Shown piece after piece: positions 8,210-14,595 of a stretch of 18,049 nt of DNA. A program made the translations under genes and the position numbers. Below the pieces are notes generated by a model, which searched no databases, was not told the origin of the DNA, and was given only the letters and a program-made list of their open reading frames with translations. Source of the stretch: Chloroflexota bacterium (GTDB taxonomy: Bacteria > Chloroflexota > UBA6077 > CF-72); contig JAFAPL010000458.1 of NCBI GenBank assembly GCA_019247135.1, forward strand, positions 1-18,049, read 5' to 3'. Position 1 is the first letter of the stretch; each line of letters begins with the position of its first letter.

Positions 8210-8582
8210 CGGAGCTCAGTGCGAGCCAGCAGTACTGGCAGTGCCGTATGAGCTGGCTCCAGCGACGCTTACTGTAAGACCTGGGTCGTGCGCCTGCAAG
8301 CGCGACGAGGATGACCTGATCGAGCCGCGGTTGCGTGAGGCCGTGAGTGGTTGTACTTCCTGAGCTTGGCCGAGCTCGACCCGTTCTCAACCACCCGCTT
8401 ACGCACGCTCCGCGACTGCTGCGACATAATCGCGTCCGTTACAGACGCCTTCCACAAGTGGATCACTCCGAATGCGACCTTCAGCGTGAGTTGCGGCGGG
8501 GATCGATGACAGCAATCCGACGGAGTATTTTGATCGCGCTCGGCCGCGCACGCTAAATGTCAAGGCCATGCCAGGCAGGCAA
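8210..8582. other. Divergent intergenic region and leader of the DUF4038 gene
   Basis: No convincing gene. It contains the rightward operator at 8375-8392 and a CATAAT -10-like hexamer at 8425-8430 (5 of 6 to TATAAT), which would give a leader of about 145 nt. In that leader a 16-codon frame (8506-8556, ATG preceded by GGGGA, product MTAIRRSILIALGRAR) could be a leader peptide but may be chance. For the leftward GT2 only a weak operator-like pair is seen at 8318-8333. Confidence 0.4.
8375..8392 (+). promoter_or_regulatory. Putative operator and promoter of the DUF4038 gene (site 5)
   Basis: CGACC at 8377 and CAACC at 8388, 11 nt apart, each preceded by CT. A third step holds TTACG at 8399, and CATAAT at 8425-8430 lies 20 nt after that hexamer. 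It faces the glycosidase gene about 190 nt downstream. Confidence 0.55.
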
Positions 8583-10112
8583 ATGAAAAGACCAGACATG
8601 CGTGTGTTAGCCATCTTGTCAGCCGCGCTGTTGGCAGCGTTCGTCGCTCTCGCGGTAAGGCAAATGCCCCCGAACGTGTCGTTGATGGCGACGTCTTACC
8701 GGGTCAGTGCTGCTTGCGGCGGGGGCGTGTACGCCCTCGGCGTGTCAACGGGATTGCACCTGCCACTTTCTCGAGGCTGCCAGGCGATCGCGCTACTTGG
8801 CCAAGCCACGCTGCCGCGGGCCGCAGTACCGAGTTCGAATGCATCCCTGGCTGCACCCGCCTATCCGCTCGCGGTCAGTTCAAACGGTCGTTATCTGGTC
8901 GACCGAAACGGGACGCCATTCATGATCAACGGTGATTCTCCACAAGCCCTGGCAGTTGCAGTCTCAGAGTCCGACATGGAGTTGTACCTGGCTAACAGAG
9001 CTCGGTACGGGATCAACACTGTTTGGGTAAACCTTGTGTGCAACTACCCTGTCGGCTGTCGACCGGACGCGGCCACCTACGATGGCATAGCCCCGTTCGT
9101 CCCATCCGGAGATTTGTCTCATCCAAACGAGGCGTACTTTCAGCGAATCGACAGTCTTTTGCAAGTCGCCGAGCGCTACGGATTACTCGTTCTGCTCGAC
9201 CCTATGGAGAGCAGCGGCTGGTTGGACGTGCTGCGTGCGAACGGAGTGGATAAGGCCTACGCCTATGGTTACTATGTCGGCTCTCGCTACCGAGATGTAC
9301 CCAACATATTGTGGCTCAACGGCAACGATTTCCAGACGTGGCACGACGCGAGCGACGATGCGCTGGTCATGGCCGTGGCTCGCGGCATCCGCGACGGGGA
9401 TCCCAATCATCTCCAGACTGTCGAATTGAACTATTACCGCAGCTCATCGCGCGACGATGACCGCTGGAGTTCGCTCATCCAAGTGGACGCTGCTTACACG
9501 TATTCTCCAACGTACGCGCAGATCCTGGACTCGTACAACCGCAGTCCGGCCATGCCGGTGTTCATGGTCGAGGCCAGCTATGAGTTCGAGAATTCATACA
9601 CTGGCCCGGCGACACTCAGGCGTCAAGCCTATTGGAGCCTGCTCAGCGGCGCGACAGGGCATCTGTACGGGAACGCTTACATTTGGCCGATGAGTTCCGG
9701 TTGGAAGAGTTACCTGGACTCGATCGGCGCCCGCGATATGAGCTATCTCGCCAACCTCTTTGCGTCCGTACGGTGGTACGACTTCATCCCGGACCAGAAT
9801 CACTCAGTCGTTACGGCGGGCTACGGTACCTACGCCGAAAGCGGCAATGTCAACGACAACGACTATGTGACGGCAGCGCGGAGCGCCGAAGGAACCCTGC
9901 TGATCGCGTACATTCCAACGGAGCGGACCATCGCTGTTGATCTGGAGAGCTTGCAAGGCATGCTGCGCGCTCGGTGGTACGATCCCTCCACAGGTTCATT
10001 CACCCGCGCGGCCGATTCCCTCCTGCCGAGCGAGGGCACGCGCGAGTTTCACACACCCGGCAACAACGGCGACGGTGATAGCGATTGGGTCCTCGTCATC
10101 GACAGTACGTAA
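8583..10112 (+). CDS. Secreted DUF4038 / apiosidase-like (GH140-type) glycosidase
   Basis: 509 residues. The N-terminus has a basic start and a hydrophobic stretch (about 7-25) that fits a signal peptide or membrane anchor. A Cys-containing linker follows, then from about 95 the TIM-barrel domain known as DUF4038: 'SSNGRYLVDRNGTPFMINGDSPQAL' region, 'YLANRARYGINTVWVNL', 'LLVLLDPME', 'VPNILWLNGNDFQTW' (Asp249, candidate acid/base, where related proteins often have GGD), and 'MPVFMVEASYE' (Glu330, candidate nucleophile). The last 95 residues form the small beta domain usual in this family, with 'ARWYDPSTGSF'. GH140 members remove apiose from a plant pectin side chain, but most DUF4038 proteins are untested. 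Here it probably acts on the cluster's own glycan outside the cell. ATG 8583 is preferred (AGG about 5 nt upstream); ATGs at 8568 and 8598 are possible. Confidence 0.85.
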   Translation: MKRPDMRVLAILSAALLAAFVALAVRQMPPNVSLMATSYRVSAACGGGVYALGVSTGLHLPLSRGCQAIALLGQATLPRAAVPSSNASLAAPAYPLAVSSNGRYLVDRNGTPFMINGDSPQALAVAVSESDMELYLANRARYGINTVWVNLVCNYPVGCRPDAATYDGIAPFVPSGDLSHPNEAYFQRIDSLLQVAERYGLLVLLDPMESSGWLDVLRANGVDKAYAYGYYVGSRYRDVPNILWLNGNDFQTWHDASDDALVMAVARGIRDGDPNHLQTVELNYYRSSSRDDDRWSSLIQVDAAYTYSPTYAQILDSYNRSPAMPVFMVEASYEFENSYTGPATLRRQAYWSLLSGATGHLYGNAYIWPMSSGWKSYLDSIGARDMSYLANLFASVRWYDFIPDQNHSVVTAGYGTYAESGNVNDNDYVTAARSAEGTLLIAYIPTERTIAVDLESLQGMLRARWYDPSTGSFTRAADSLLPSEGTREFHTPGNNGDGDSDWVLVIDST

Positions 10113-10129
10113 GCCGACCCATGGCAGCG

Positions 10130-10143
10130 GGTGGTCAACCACC
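10130..10143. terminator. Short hairpin between convergent genes
   Basis: GGTGGT, loop CA, ACCACC: a 6-bp perfect stem in the 53-nt gap between the stops of the DUF4038 gene and the GT2. There is no T-run on either side, so it is at best a weak or factor-assisted terminator. Confidence 0.25.
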
Positions 10144-10165
10144 AGATCAACGCGACACGCGGGTC

Positions 10166-11236
10166 CTACAACTCAGAGTCGAGACGCGCCCGCAGTCCGA
10201 CAATCTTCTCCGAGTGTCTGAACGAGCGACGGAAAGCCTGACGGGCCGGGGCCGATCGCGCCAGCCACGCGGCCACGTGTAGCGGCGAGCTCCGCGCCGC
10301 GAGCACGAACGCCCGCCATGCCGCGCCGTGGTTGCCCCGCTCGACATGTAGCTCGGCGCTTACGAGGAACCTGGCGGCATAATATCCGTCACGTTTCAGC
10401 CACGCACGAATCACAAACCAGGTGGGCAGGCGCCCGAAACCTGCGCGCCGAATGTTTCGCCAAAAGACATGGCGCGTATGGCGCTGGTACCGATCCGAGA
10501 TATGGTCCTCTTCAACGCTCGGAACGCGCGCGCGAAATATCATGCACGGCTGAGCCAGGAAAACAACTCGACATCGAAGCGCCAGGCGAAGGCACCAATC
10601 CCATTCCTCTGCTGCCAGGAGCGCTTGATCGAAGGGGCCGACGTGAGTCCACGCAGATGCCCGTACGACGACGGCTCCGATGTGAGGTGGCGTGGCAAGC
10701 ACGCCCTGAAGTACATCGTCCTGCATGAAGGCCGGCGATGGATAGGGCGCTCCCGATCGACCTGACGCATCGATCGGGCAATACTGGCCTATGACGCCGT
10801 CCAGGGTTGGGTCCGCCTCAAGTCGCTCCAGGTGCGCTCGCAGATGGGTATCGAGCCATAGATCGTCATCATCGAGGAAGGCCAGATACTGGCCCGTCGC
10901 AATCTCCACTCCAGCGTTTCGTGCAGCTGCCGGACCTGGAACTGTCGCCTTCACGTAGCGTGCGCCGTGTTGTCGGGCTACTTGTTGGGCGGAACCCGCA
11001 ACGCTATTGTCCGAAACGATGACCTCCAGCTCGAGGTCGCGGGCCTCGAGTGCGCGAATGCTTGCGAGGGCCTCATCCAACAGCTCTGGTCGATCCCTCG
11101 TCGGGACGATCACTGAGACTCTGCGAACATGGTGCGAGGACGTCGTTCCCGCGACACGGTCAGTATTTTCTGTGTGCAGCCAGTCACACGGCATCGGTCC
11201 GCTCGGGAGTTTGTCACCGGGTTGCATGATTGTCAT
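10166..11236 (-). CDS. Family 2 glycosyltransferase with N-terminal extension
   Basis: 356 residues. The GT2 core starts only at residue 38: 'RRVSVIVPTRDRPELL' (38-53), 'LEVIVSDNS' (70-78), 'VPGPAAARNAGVEIATG' (99-115), and 'YLAFLDDDDLW' with D122-D125 as the DXD region. 'LAAEEWDWCLRLALR' supplies the acceptor-side acidic motif. The C-terminal 100 residues are basic and contain 'HVFWRNIRRAGF' and several helices, with no membrane segment. The first 37 residues are polar and look unrelated to the fold, so a later start (Met4 or Met15) is possible. ATG 11236 overlaps the stop of a small upstream frame as ATGA. Residues 38-62 match a degraded copy at 13078-13152 at 20 of 25 positions. It converges with the DUF4038 gene. 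Confidence 0.85.
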   Translation of the reverse strand: MTIMQPGDKLPSGPMPCDWLHTENTDRVAGTTSSHHVRRVSVIVPTRDRPELLDEALASIRALEARDLELEVIVSDNSVAGSAQQVARQHGARYVKATVPGPAAARNAGVEIATGQYLAFLDDDDLWLDTHLRAHLERLEADPTLDGVIGQYCPIDASGRSGAPYPSPAFMQDDVLQGVLATPPHIGAVVVRASAWTHVGPFDQALLAAEEWDWCLRLALRCRVVFLAQPCMIFRARVPSVEEDHISDRYQRHTRHVFWRNIRRAGFGRLPTWFVIRAWLKRDGYYAARFLVSAELHVERGNHGAAWRAFVLAARSSPLHVAAWLARSAPARQAFRRSFRHSEKIVGLRARLDSEL

Positions 11237-11599
11237 GACGTGGATGAGCTCACCGCTCTGGTTCGAACCGCTAGAACCGCCATCGCGAATTCAACCCAGA
11301 GCCTTCCGAGGCGGCGCTCCGTTGCGCGACTCGGACCACCTGATCGGACGTCACCCAGGTCGAGCCGTACGGCGTGATGGCTTGCATTCATCGGCACCAG
11401 TCCCGTCGCTTCATACTGGCGCAAGCGGCGCAAAGATGAGTTCATGGTGAGTTGAGGCATGGTTGAGCGAGCCATGCACGACAGGCGGCACCACCCGTTT
11501 TCTGGCTGAGCAATCGCCTGGCAAGAGACAAACCATAGGCAGCCAACCAGCGTCGCAGGAGCCGCCTGAGCCAGCGCTATGCCGTATGCCTTGTCCCAA
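11237..11599. other. Gap between GT87 and GT2, with operator and possible gene debris
   Basis: No gene I can name. On the minus strand a 70-codon frame (11445 to 11233, MNSSLRRLRQYEATGLVPM...) ends in TGA overlapping the GT2 ATG; it has no ribosome site and may be chance or debris. Further left, the minus strand just after the GT87 stop reads an Arg/Leu-rich stretch ('RWLRRLLRRWLAAYGLSL') resembling glycosyltransferase C-termini. The operator copy at 11450-11467 faces the GT2. Confidence 0.35.
11450..11467 (-). promoter_or_regulatory. Putative operator (site 6)
   Basis: On the minus strand CTCAACC, four bases, CTCAACT, 11 nt apart (plus GGTTG at 11461 and AGTTG at 11450). GAACT follows at the third 11-nt step. 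It is about 213 nt upstream of the GT2 at 11236 and oriented to it, and directly before the small 70-codon frame. Confidence 0.55.
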
Positions 11600-12955
11600 T
11601 CACGACTCGGTCGAGCTCGCCGCGGGCGAAATCCGCCTCACCATCGTCGCGGAACCAAAGTCCCTCAGCCAATCCAGGGCTAATTGCGGGCAGTTGCGAA
11701 CAAGGTTCGCGACTGCTTGATGCGGCTTGACTCCCGCCGCATAGCTCAGCAGGTATGCCTGCTGCAAAAAGGCGGCGATCAGCACGTAGGCGCGTGACGG
11801 GGACTGGGGAGGGAAAAACGATTCGACGTTGCCGCGGGGTAGAACCTCAAACAACCATACGAACAGCAAAGGGCTGGAAGCAGCGACTAATTGCCACCCG
11901 CGTACGTTCGACGCCCGTAAGAACATAAATGAGGCCGCAAAGGGTATGATGAGAAATGCCAGGTAAATTGTCTCTGTGAGCGGACTCATCACCAGGAACG
12001 CGCTAATGATCAGGCCAAATTCCAGAAGCGTTCGTCCATCACGCTGTATGGGCCTGGGAGCAACAAGCGCTAATGTCACAATGAATACACCCGCGACGAT
12101 CGCCAACCAGATCACAGTCGCGAAGGCTGGCGCAACAACAATGGGTTGTACGTATGGGTTGATGTTGAACGTTCGTTCCAAGACGCCTCTAGGGGCAATA
12201 TTTCCCTGGAAACTCAAGAAATGACTAGACCAAAACTGCCACACTGTGACCATATCAACAAAGGGCCGCTCTCCGATCCACAGGAATGGCACAAGCAGTA
12301 GTAGAACGAATGTGGCCAGACTGCTGAGCGCAAACTTGAACTCGCGCTTCCAAAGCAAGAAGACAACGATTCCGAGCAACATCGGCTTGGTCACGCCGGC
12401 CAGCGCCAGTAGCACGCCTGCCAATCCTGGACGGCGCGCCTGGCGCAGCCAGATGGCTGCGCACAAGCACGCCGCCAGGAATGCGTTTGCGTTGCCCGCA
12501 AACAGGTCAGTGCGCACGCTACTCATCAACGATGCGCCAGTGACGAGCAGCAATAACTGAGCGACGGACACCGACGCGCCAGTCGAACGCACCAACGCAT
12601 ACATCGCAATACACAGCAGTGCGAAACTGCACACGGCCCAAGCGTCGACTGCGGTGTTGTATGGCAGCAAGGTCAGCGGAGTGAGCAGCAATGCGAATAT
12701 GGGCGCGTACACGTATTGGGCTACCAGAGGACCGCCAGGCGTGTACTGCGCCACCCATGCTGTGGTTGTCAGGTATGGATTGTCGCCATTCCGTACAGCC
12801 GAGGCAGCTGCATAATAGATCTCGAAGTCCCCGCCCTTGAACGGCTCGAACGCGAACTGCCGACCCAACAAGATGGCGAGGACGGCCAAGCACACGAGCG
12901 AGATCACGAATCGCAAAGTTTGCTGGTGGAAAGCCTTGCGAATTGATTGGCCCAT
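11600..12955 (-). CDS. GT87-like multipass membrane glycosyltransferase (DUF2029 type)
   Basis: 451 residues with about ten or more hydrophobic segments. It is a GT-C type protein: a first helix (about 14-31), then a first outer loop 'FKGGDFEIYYAAASAVRNGDNPY' region with the conserved acidic residue Asp43, followed by 'YVYAPIFALLLTPLTLLPY', the 'LFAGNANAFLAA' segment and 'LAGVLLALAGVTKPML' motif, all typical of the GT87 (polyprenyl-phosphate-mannose dependent mannosyltransferase) family. GT87 members use lipid-linked sugars on the outer face of the membrane. It therefore probably adds a sugar to the glycan after flipping; mannose is only the family precedent. The C-terminus (about 410-451) is soluble and polar. 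It has its own perfect operator copy 46 nt upstream. The start ATG 12955 has no clear ribosome site. Confidence 0.85.
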   Translation of the reverse strand: MGQSIRKAFHQQTLRFVISLVCLAVLAILLGRQFAFEPFKGGDFEIYYAAASAVRNGDNPYLTTTAWVAQYTPGGPLVAQYVYAPIFALLLTPLTLLPYNTAVDAWAVCSFALLCIAMYALVRSTGASVSVAQLLLLVTGASLMSSVRTDLFAGNANAFLAACLCAAIWLRQARRPGLAGVLLALAGVTKPMLLGIVVFLLWKREFKFALSSLATFVLLLLVPFLWIGERPFVDMVTVWQFWSSHFLSFQGNIAPRGVLERTFNINPYVQPIVVAPAFATVIWLAIVAGVFIVTLALVAPRPIQRDGRTLLEFGLIISAFLVMSPLTETIYLAFLIIPFAASFMFLRASNVRGWQLVAASSPLLFVWLFEVLPRGNVESFFPPQSPSRAYVLIAAFLQQAYLLSYAAGVKPHQAVANLVRNCPQLALDWLRDFGSATMVRRISPAASSTES

Positions 12956-13000
12956 TCGAACACAATGATTGCCGCGCTATGTAAATGCGGCGTGGAGCCC

Positions 13001-13018
13001 GGTTGTGGATCGGTTGAG
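13001..13018 (-). promoter_or_regulatory. Putative operator of the GT87 gene (site 7)
   Basis: On the minus strand CTCAACC, four bases, then CACAACC: two perfect CAACC cores 11 nt apart (plus GGTTG at 13001 and 13012). It is 45 nt upstream of the ATG at 12955 and oriented to it. Confidence 0.65.
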
Positions 13019-13059
13019 CTTGGTCAACTACGCCGTGAGCAACCGCTTTTGAACTGTGA

Positions 13060-13074
13060 TAGCCCACATTCGCG
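13060..13074 (+). repeat. 15-bp direct repeat, also at 4840-4854
   Basis: TAGCCCACATTCGCG occurs identically at 4840-4854 and 13060-13074. In both places it follows a CAACC-N6 pair (4819 and 13040) at nearly the same distance. A related AGCCCACACTTGC lies at 1591-1603, after the operator of the acetyltransferase. Confidence 0.6.
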
Positions 13075-13087
13075 GTTAGCGCGAATG
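13067..13087. repeat. 8-bp perfect inverted repeat
   Basis: CATTCGCG, loop GTTAG, CGCGAATG. It lies at the end of the GT2 relic. It could form a hairpin or be a regulator site; there is no T-run next to it. Confidence 0.5.
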
Positions 13088-13210
13088 CTTGCCAGAGCCT
13101 GTCGAAGAAGCTCTGGTCGATTCTTCGTGGGTACGATACCCGAGACTCTGCGGATCACCTGATCATCCCCAACAGCCGTCGTGATCCGATCGAGGCCAGC
13201 GATGGGCCGG

Positions 13211-13297
13211 TCAGGCCACCCACCATCCGATTGCGAACATTGCCACCAGAAGCGCGGACATAGCGAAGGCCACTACCAGATATGTCAGAAACTGGAG
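13211..13297 (-). pseudogene. Leftover hydrophobic frame, possible acyltransferase C-terminus
   Basis: On the minus strand 28 codons read LQFLTYLVVAFAMSALL followed by more hydrophobic residues and WWVA, then TGA. It is a single membrane-helix-like stretch in a different frame from, and just after, the shortened acyltransferase 3. It resembles the last helix of that family but lacks the usual Glu-Pro end. It has no start codon of its own with a ribosome site. It is weak evidence for an internal deletion in the acyltransferase. Confidence 0.3.
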
Positions 13298-14154
13298 TTA
13301 CCCCGCTTTCGTGGACGGGTTGCGGCTACCGCGGCCGCGAGTATGCCAGTGCGATTGCGGCGACTTGCCAGCACTTTGACCAGCGTGTGATCCGCCACTG
13401 CCGAGCGATAAAGATAAAATGTCCCGAGAACGCAGCCGATAACGAATTCCGGGAGCCTGAACCAGGGCATCTTGTACGGAATCAACCCGATGTAGCTCCA
13501 CAGGTTGTCTCCGCGCCACGTCGCGAGGCCCCAGGTCAGGGCGCTGCCGATGCCAAATCCGACCAACGCGATGCCAAACAGCCCGAGGACGGTCCGCCCA
13601 GGATTCCGCCACAGCAACACGGTTGGCGCGAGACGCGCAATGATAAAAGGAAAGAGCAGGTAAAAGACCGCTTCAGTCGCGACACTCCACGCGGGTGCAT
13701 TCCATTGAAATGAGAGCGTTTCACTCGGGATGTGCACCTGGATTATGGACGCGTAGGTCAACCACGTCAGCGCCAGATAGAAAGGTGACGGCGGAGCACT
13801 TGCTCGTACTTGGTACGAGCGGAGTACGACCACTGCGATCAGGAGTAGGGAGACGATATACATCGGGTAGACGCGGGCCTGAAGAAACCGGATGTACTGA
13901 GCGCGCGAGACACCTGCCTTGAACCAGGCCGCGTATGTGTAGGTCAAAATGAACCCACTCAAAACAAAGAAGAAACTTACCCCCGCGTTTCCCTGCGTGG
14001 CGAGCCAGAGCAATTGTGGGACAAACGGCAGGTCCAGTGCACCGTGACCGACGACCACTGCAGCGGCTGCCACGAACCGGAGCGCGGTCAGCTCGGGAAG
14101 TTGAGCTCGAGTTCGCATGCTGGACAACCCCGTGACCGTCGATGGTCGTTGCAT
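13285..14154 (-). CDS. Acyltransferase 3, C-terminally truncated
   Basis: 289 residues, against about 350-400 for the family. It has the N-terminal hallmarks: 'LPELTALRFVAAAAVVVGHGAL' region (19-40) with the likely catalytic His37, 'GNAGVSFFFVLSGFILTYTY', the Arg/Pro motif 'RYIRFLQARVYPMYIVSL' (here QYIRFLQARVYPMY), 'PAWSVATEAVFYLLFPF' and 'RLPEFVIGCVLGTFYLYR'. After this the usual last helices are missing; the frame ends in basic residues 'AATRPRKRGNSSF'. A separate hydrophobic frame follows. It may be inactive. An intact version would O-acylate a glycan at the membrane. It starts at ATG 14154 with an operator copy 42 nt upstream and no strong ribosome site. Confidence 0.75.
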   Translation of the reverse strand: MQRPSTVTGLSSMRTRAQLPELTALRFVAAAAVVVGHGALDLPFVPQLLWLATQGNAGVSFFFVLSGFILTYTYAAWFKAGVSRAQYIRFLQARVYPMYIVSLLLIAVVVLRSYQVRASAPPSPFYLALTWLTYASIIQVHIPSETLSFQWNAPAWSVATEAVFYLLFPFIIARLAPTVLLWRNPGRTVLGLFGIALVGFGIGSALTWGLATWRGDNLWSYIGLIPYKMPWFRLPEFVIGCVLGTFYLYRSAVADHTLVKVLASRRNRTGILAAAVAATRPRKRGNSSF

Positions 14155-14195
14155 GACTGAATCGAACGATTCCGCAACGGGATGGGGGGGTACAC

Positions 14196-14213
14196 GGTTG
14201 CGTATACGTTGAG
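14196..14213 (-). promoter_or_regulatory. Putative operator of the truncated acyltransferase (site 8)
   Basis: On the minus strand CTCAACG, four bases, CGCAACC; cores CAACG and CAACC are 11 nt apart (plus GGTTG at 14196, CGTTG at 14207). It is 41 nt before the ATG at 14154. Confidence 0.55.
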
Positions 14214-14293
14214 GAATCAGCGCGGGGGCGGGTGCGGTCTGCCCCGTTTAAGGGCGCAGCCGGCCGTCAGATCAAGCACTTCTGTAACGACCA

Positions 14294-14356
14294 GCGTAAC
14301 GCGGGTTTGCGCAACCGGGTTCCGGGTTTTAACAACTTGCGTCCGCGGCGTTACGC
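14294..14356. repeat. Inverted repeat in the secreted-protein promoter region
   Basis: GCGTAACGC at 14294-14302 and its exact reverse complement GCGTTACGC at 14348-14356, 45 nt apart. A further GTAACG lies at 14284. The spacing fits a looped or dual dimer site better than a hairpin terminator. Function is inferred only from position upstream of 14488. Confidence 0.45.
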
Positions 14357-14487
14357 ACCGCTAGAGTTGTTGCTGTAAACTACGCAAACAGCGCTTAGCT
14401 CGAACCGACCCAGTACACGGCGCGCGGGAGTGATATCTTGGGGCTATTCCCGCAATACGCGACACAAGCACATGATTGCGAGGTTCC

Positions 14488-14595
14488 ATGCAAGGTTTAC
14501 TCTTGTTGGTCAGTACGCTGTTGATCGCGGTAATTGTGGCGTTGTCGCCTGCAAGGACGAGGGACTTGCAGCAGTGGGTTGAGCCCGTACGATGA
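14488..14595 (+). CDS. Small single-helix membrane protein, 35 residues
   Basis: ATG 14488 is preceded by GAGGT (14480-14484). The frame encodes MQGLLLLVSTLLIAVIVAL followed by a polar tail ending QQWVEPVR, that is, one predicted membrane helix (about residues 3-20) with a basic, probably cytoplasmic, end. Its TGA (14593-14595) overlaps the ATG of the next gene (ATGA), a typical sign of translational coupling. The next gene has no good ribosome site of its own. I do not recognise the family. It could be a partner of the secreted protein or serve mainly as a translated leader. It is too short for usual gene finders. Confidence 0.6.
   Translation: MQGLLLLVSTLLIAVIVALSPARTRDLQQWVEPVR

Larger units (their letters stand above)
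13024..13158 (-). pseudogene. Relic of a GT2 N-terminus
   Basis: The minus-strand frame from GTG 13158 to TGA 13024 encodes 44 residues. Its segment 13152-13078 matches residues 38-62 of the GT2 at 10166-11236 at 20 of 25 positions, including IVPT, RPELL and ALASIRA. The essential second strand with the Asp motif, the DXD site and the rest are missing, and the sequence after 'RAN' is unrelated. In the first strand a Gly replaces the usual Val (VSGIVPT). It is too short to be an enzyme, so it is a truncated duplicate. Confidence 0.75.
12956..13284. other. Decayed intergenic zone between acyltransferase and GT87
   Basis: It holds, from the right: a leftover hydrophobic frame (13211-13297, minus), a GT2 N-terminal relic (13024-13158, minus), a second, plus-facing operator-like copy (CAACC at 13040, GAACT at 13051), an 8-bp inverted repeat (13067-13087) and the leftward operator of the GT87 gene (13001-13018). 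There is no intact gene. Confidence 0.55.
14155..14487. other. Divergent control region of acyltransferase and secreted lectin-like unit
   Basis: 333 nt without a long gene. The left end carries the operator facing the acyltransferase (14196-14213). The right-hand part has no CAACC pair at 11 nt for the plus-strand genes; instead it has an inverted pair GCGTAACGC (14294) / GCGTTACGC (14348) and a palindromic TTGCGCAA at 14307-14314. Confidence 0.5.

Noticed and set aside
8318..8333. Minus-strand CAACC-N6-CGATC as operator for the GT2 at 8209
   Set aside because: The second half differs from the consensus at two positions; too weak to count with the nine sites.
10136..10152. CAACC followed by CAACG, looking like another operator copy
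   Set aside because: The spacing is 12 nt, not 11, and it lies between two convergent gene ends, so it has no promoter role.
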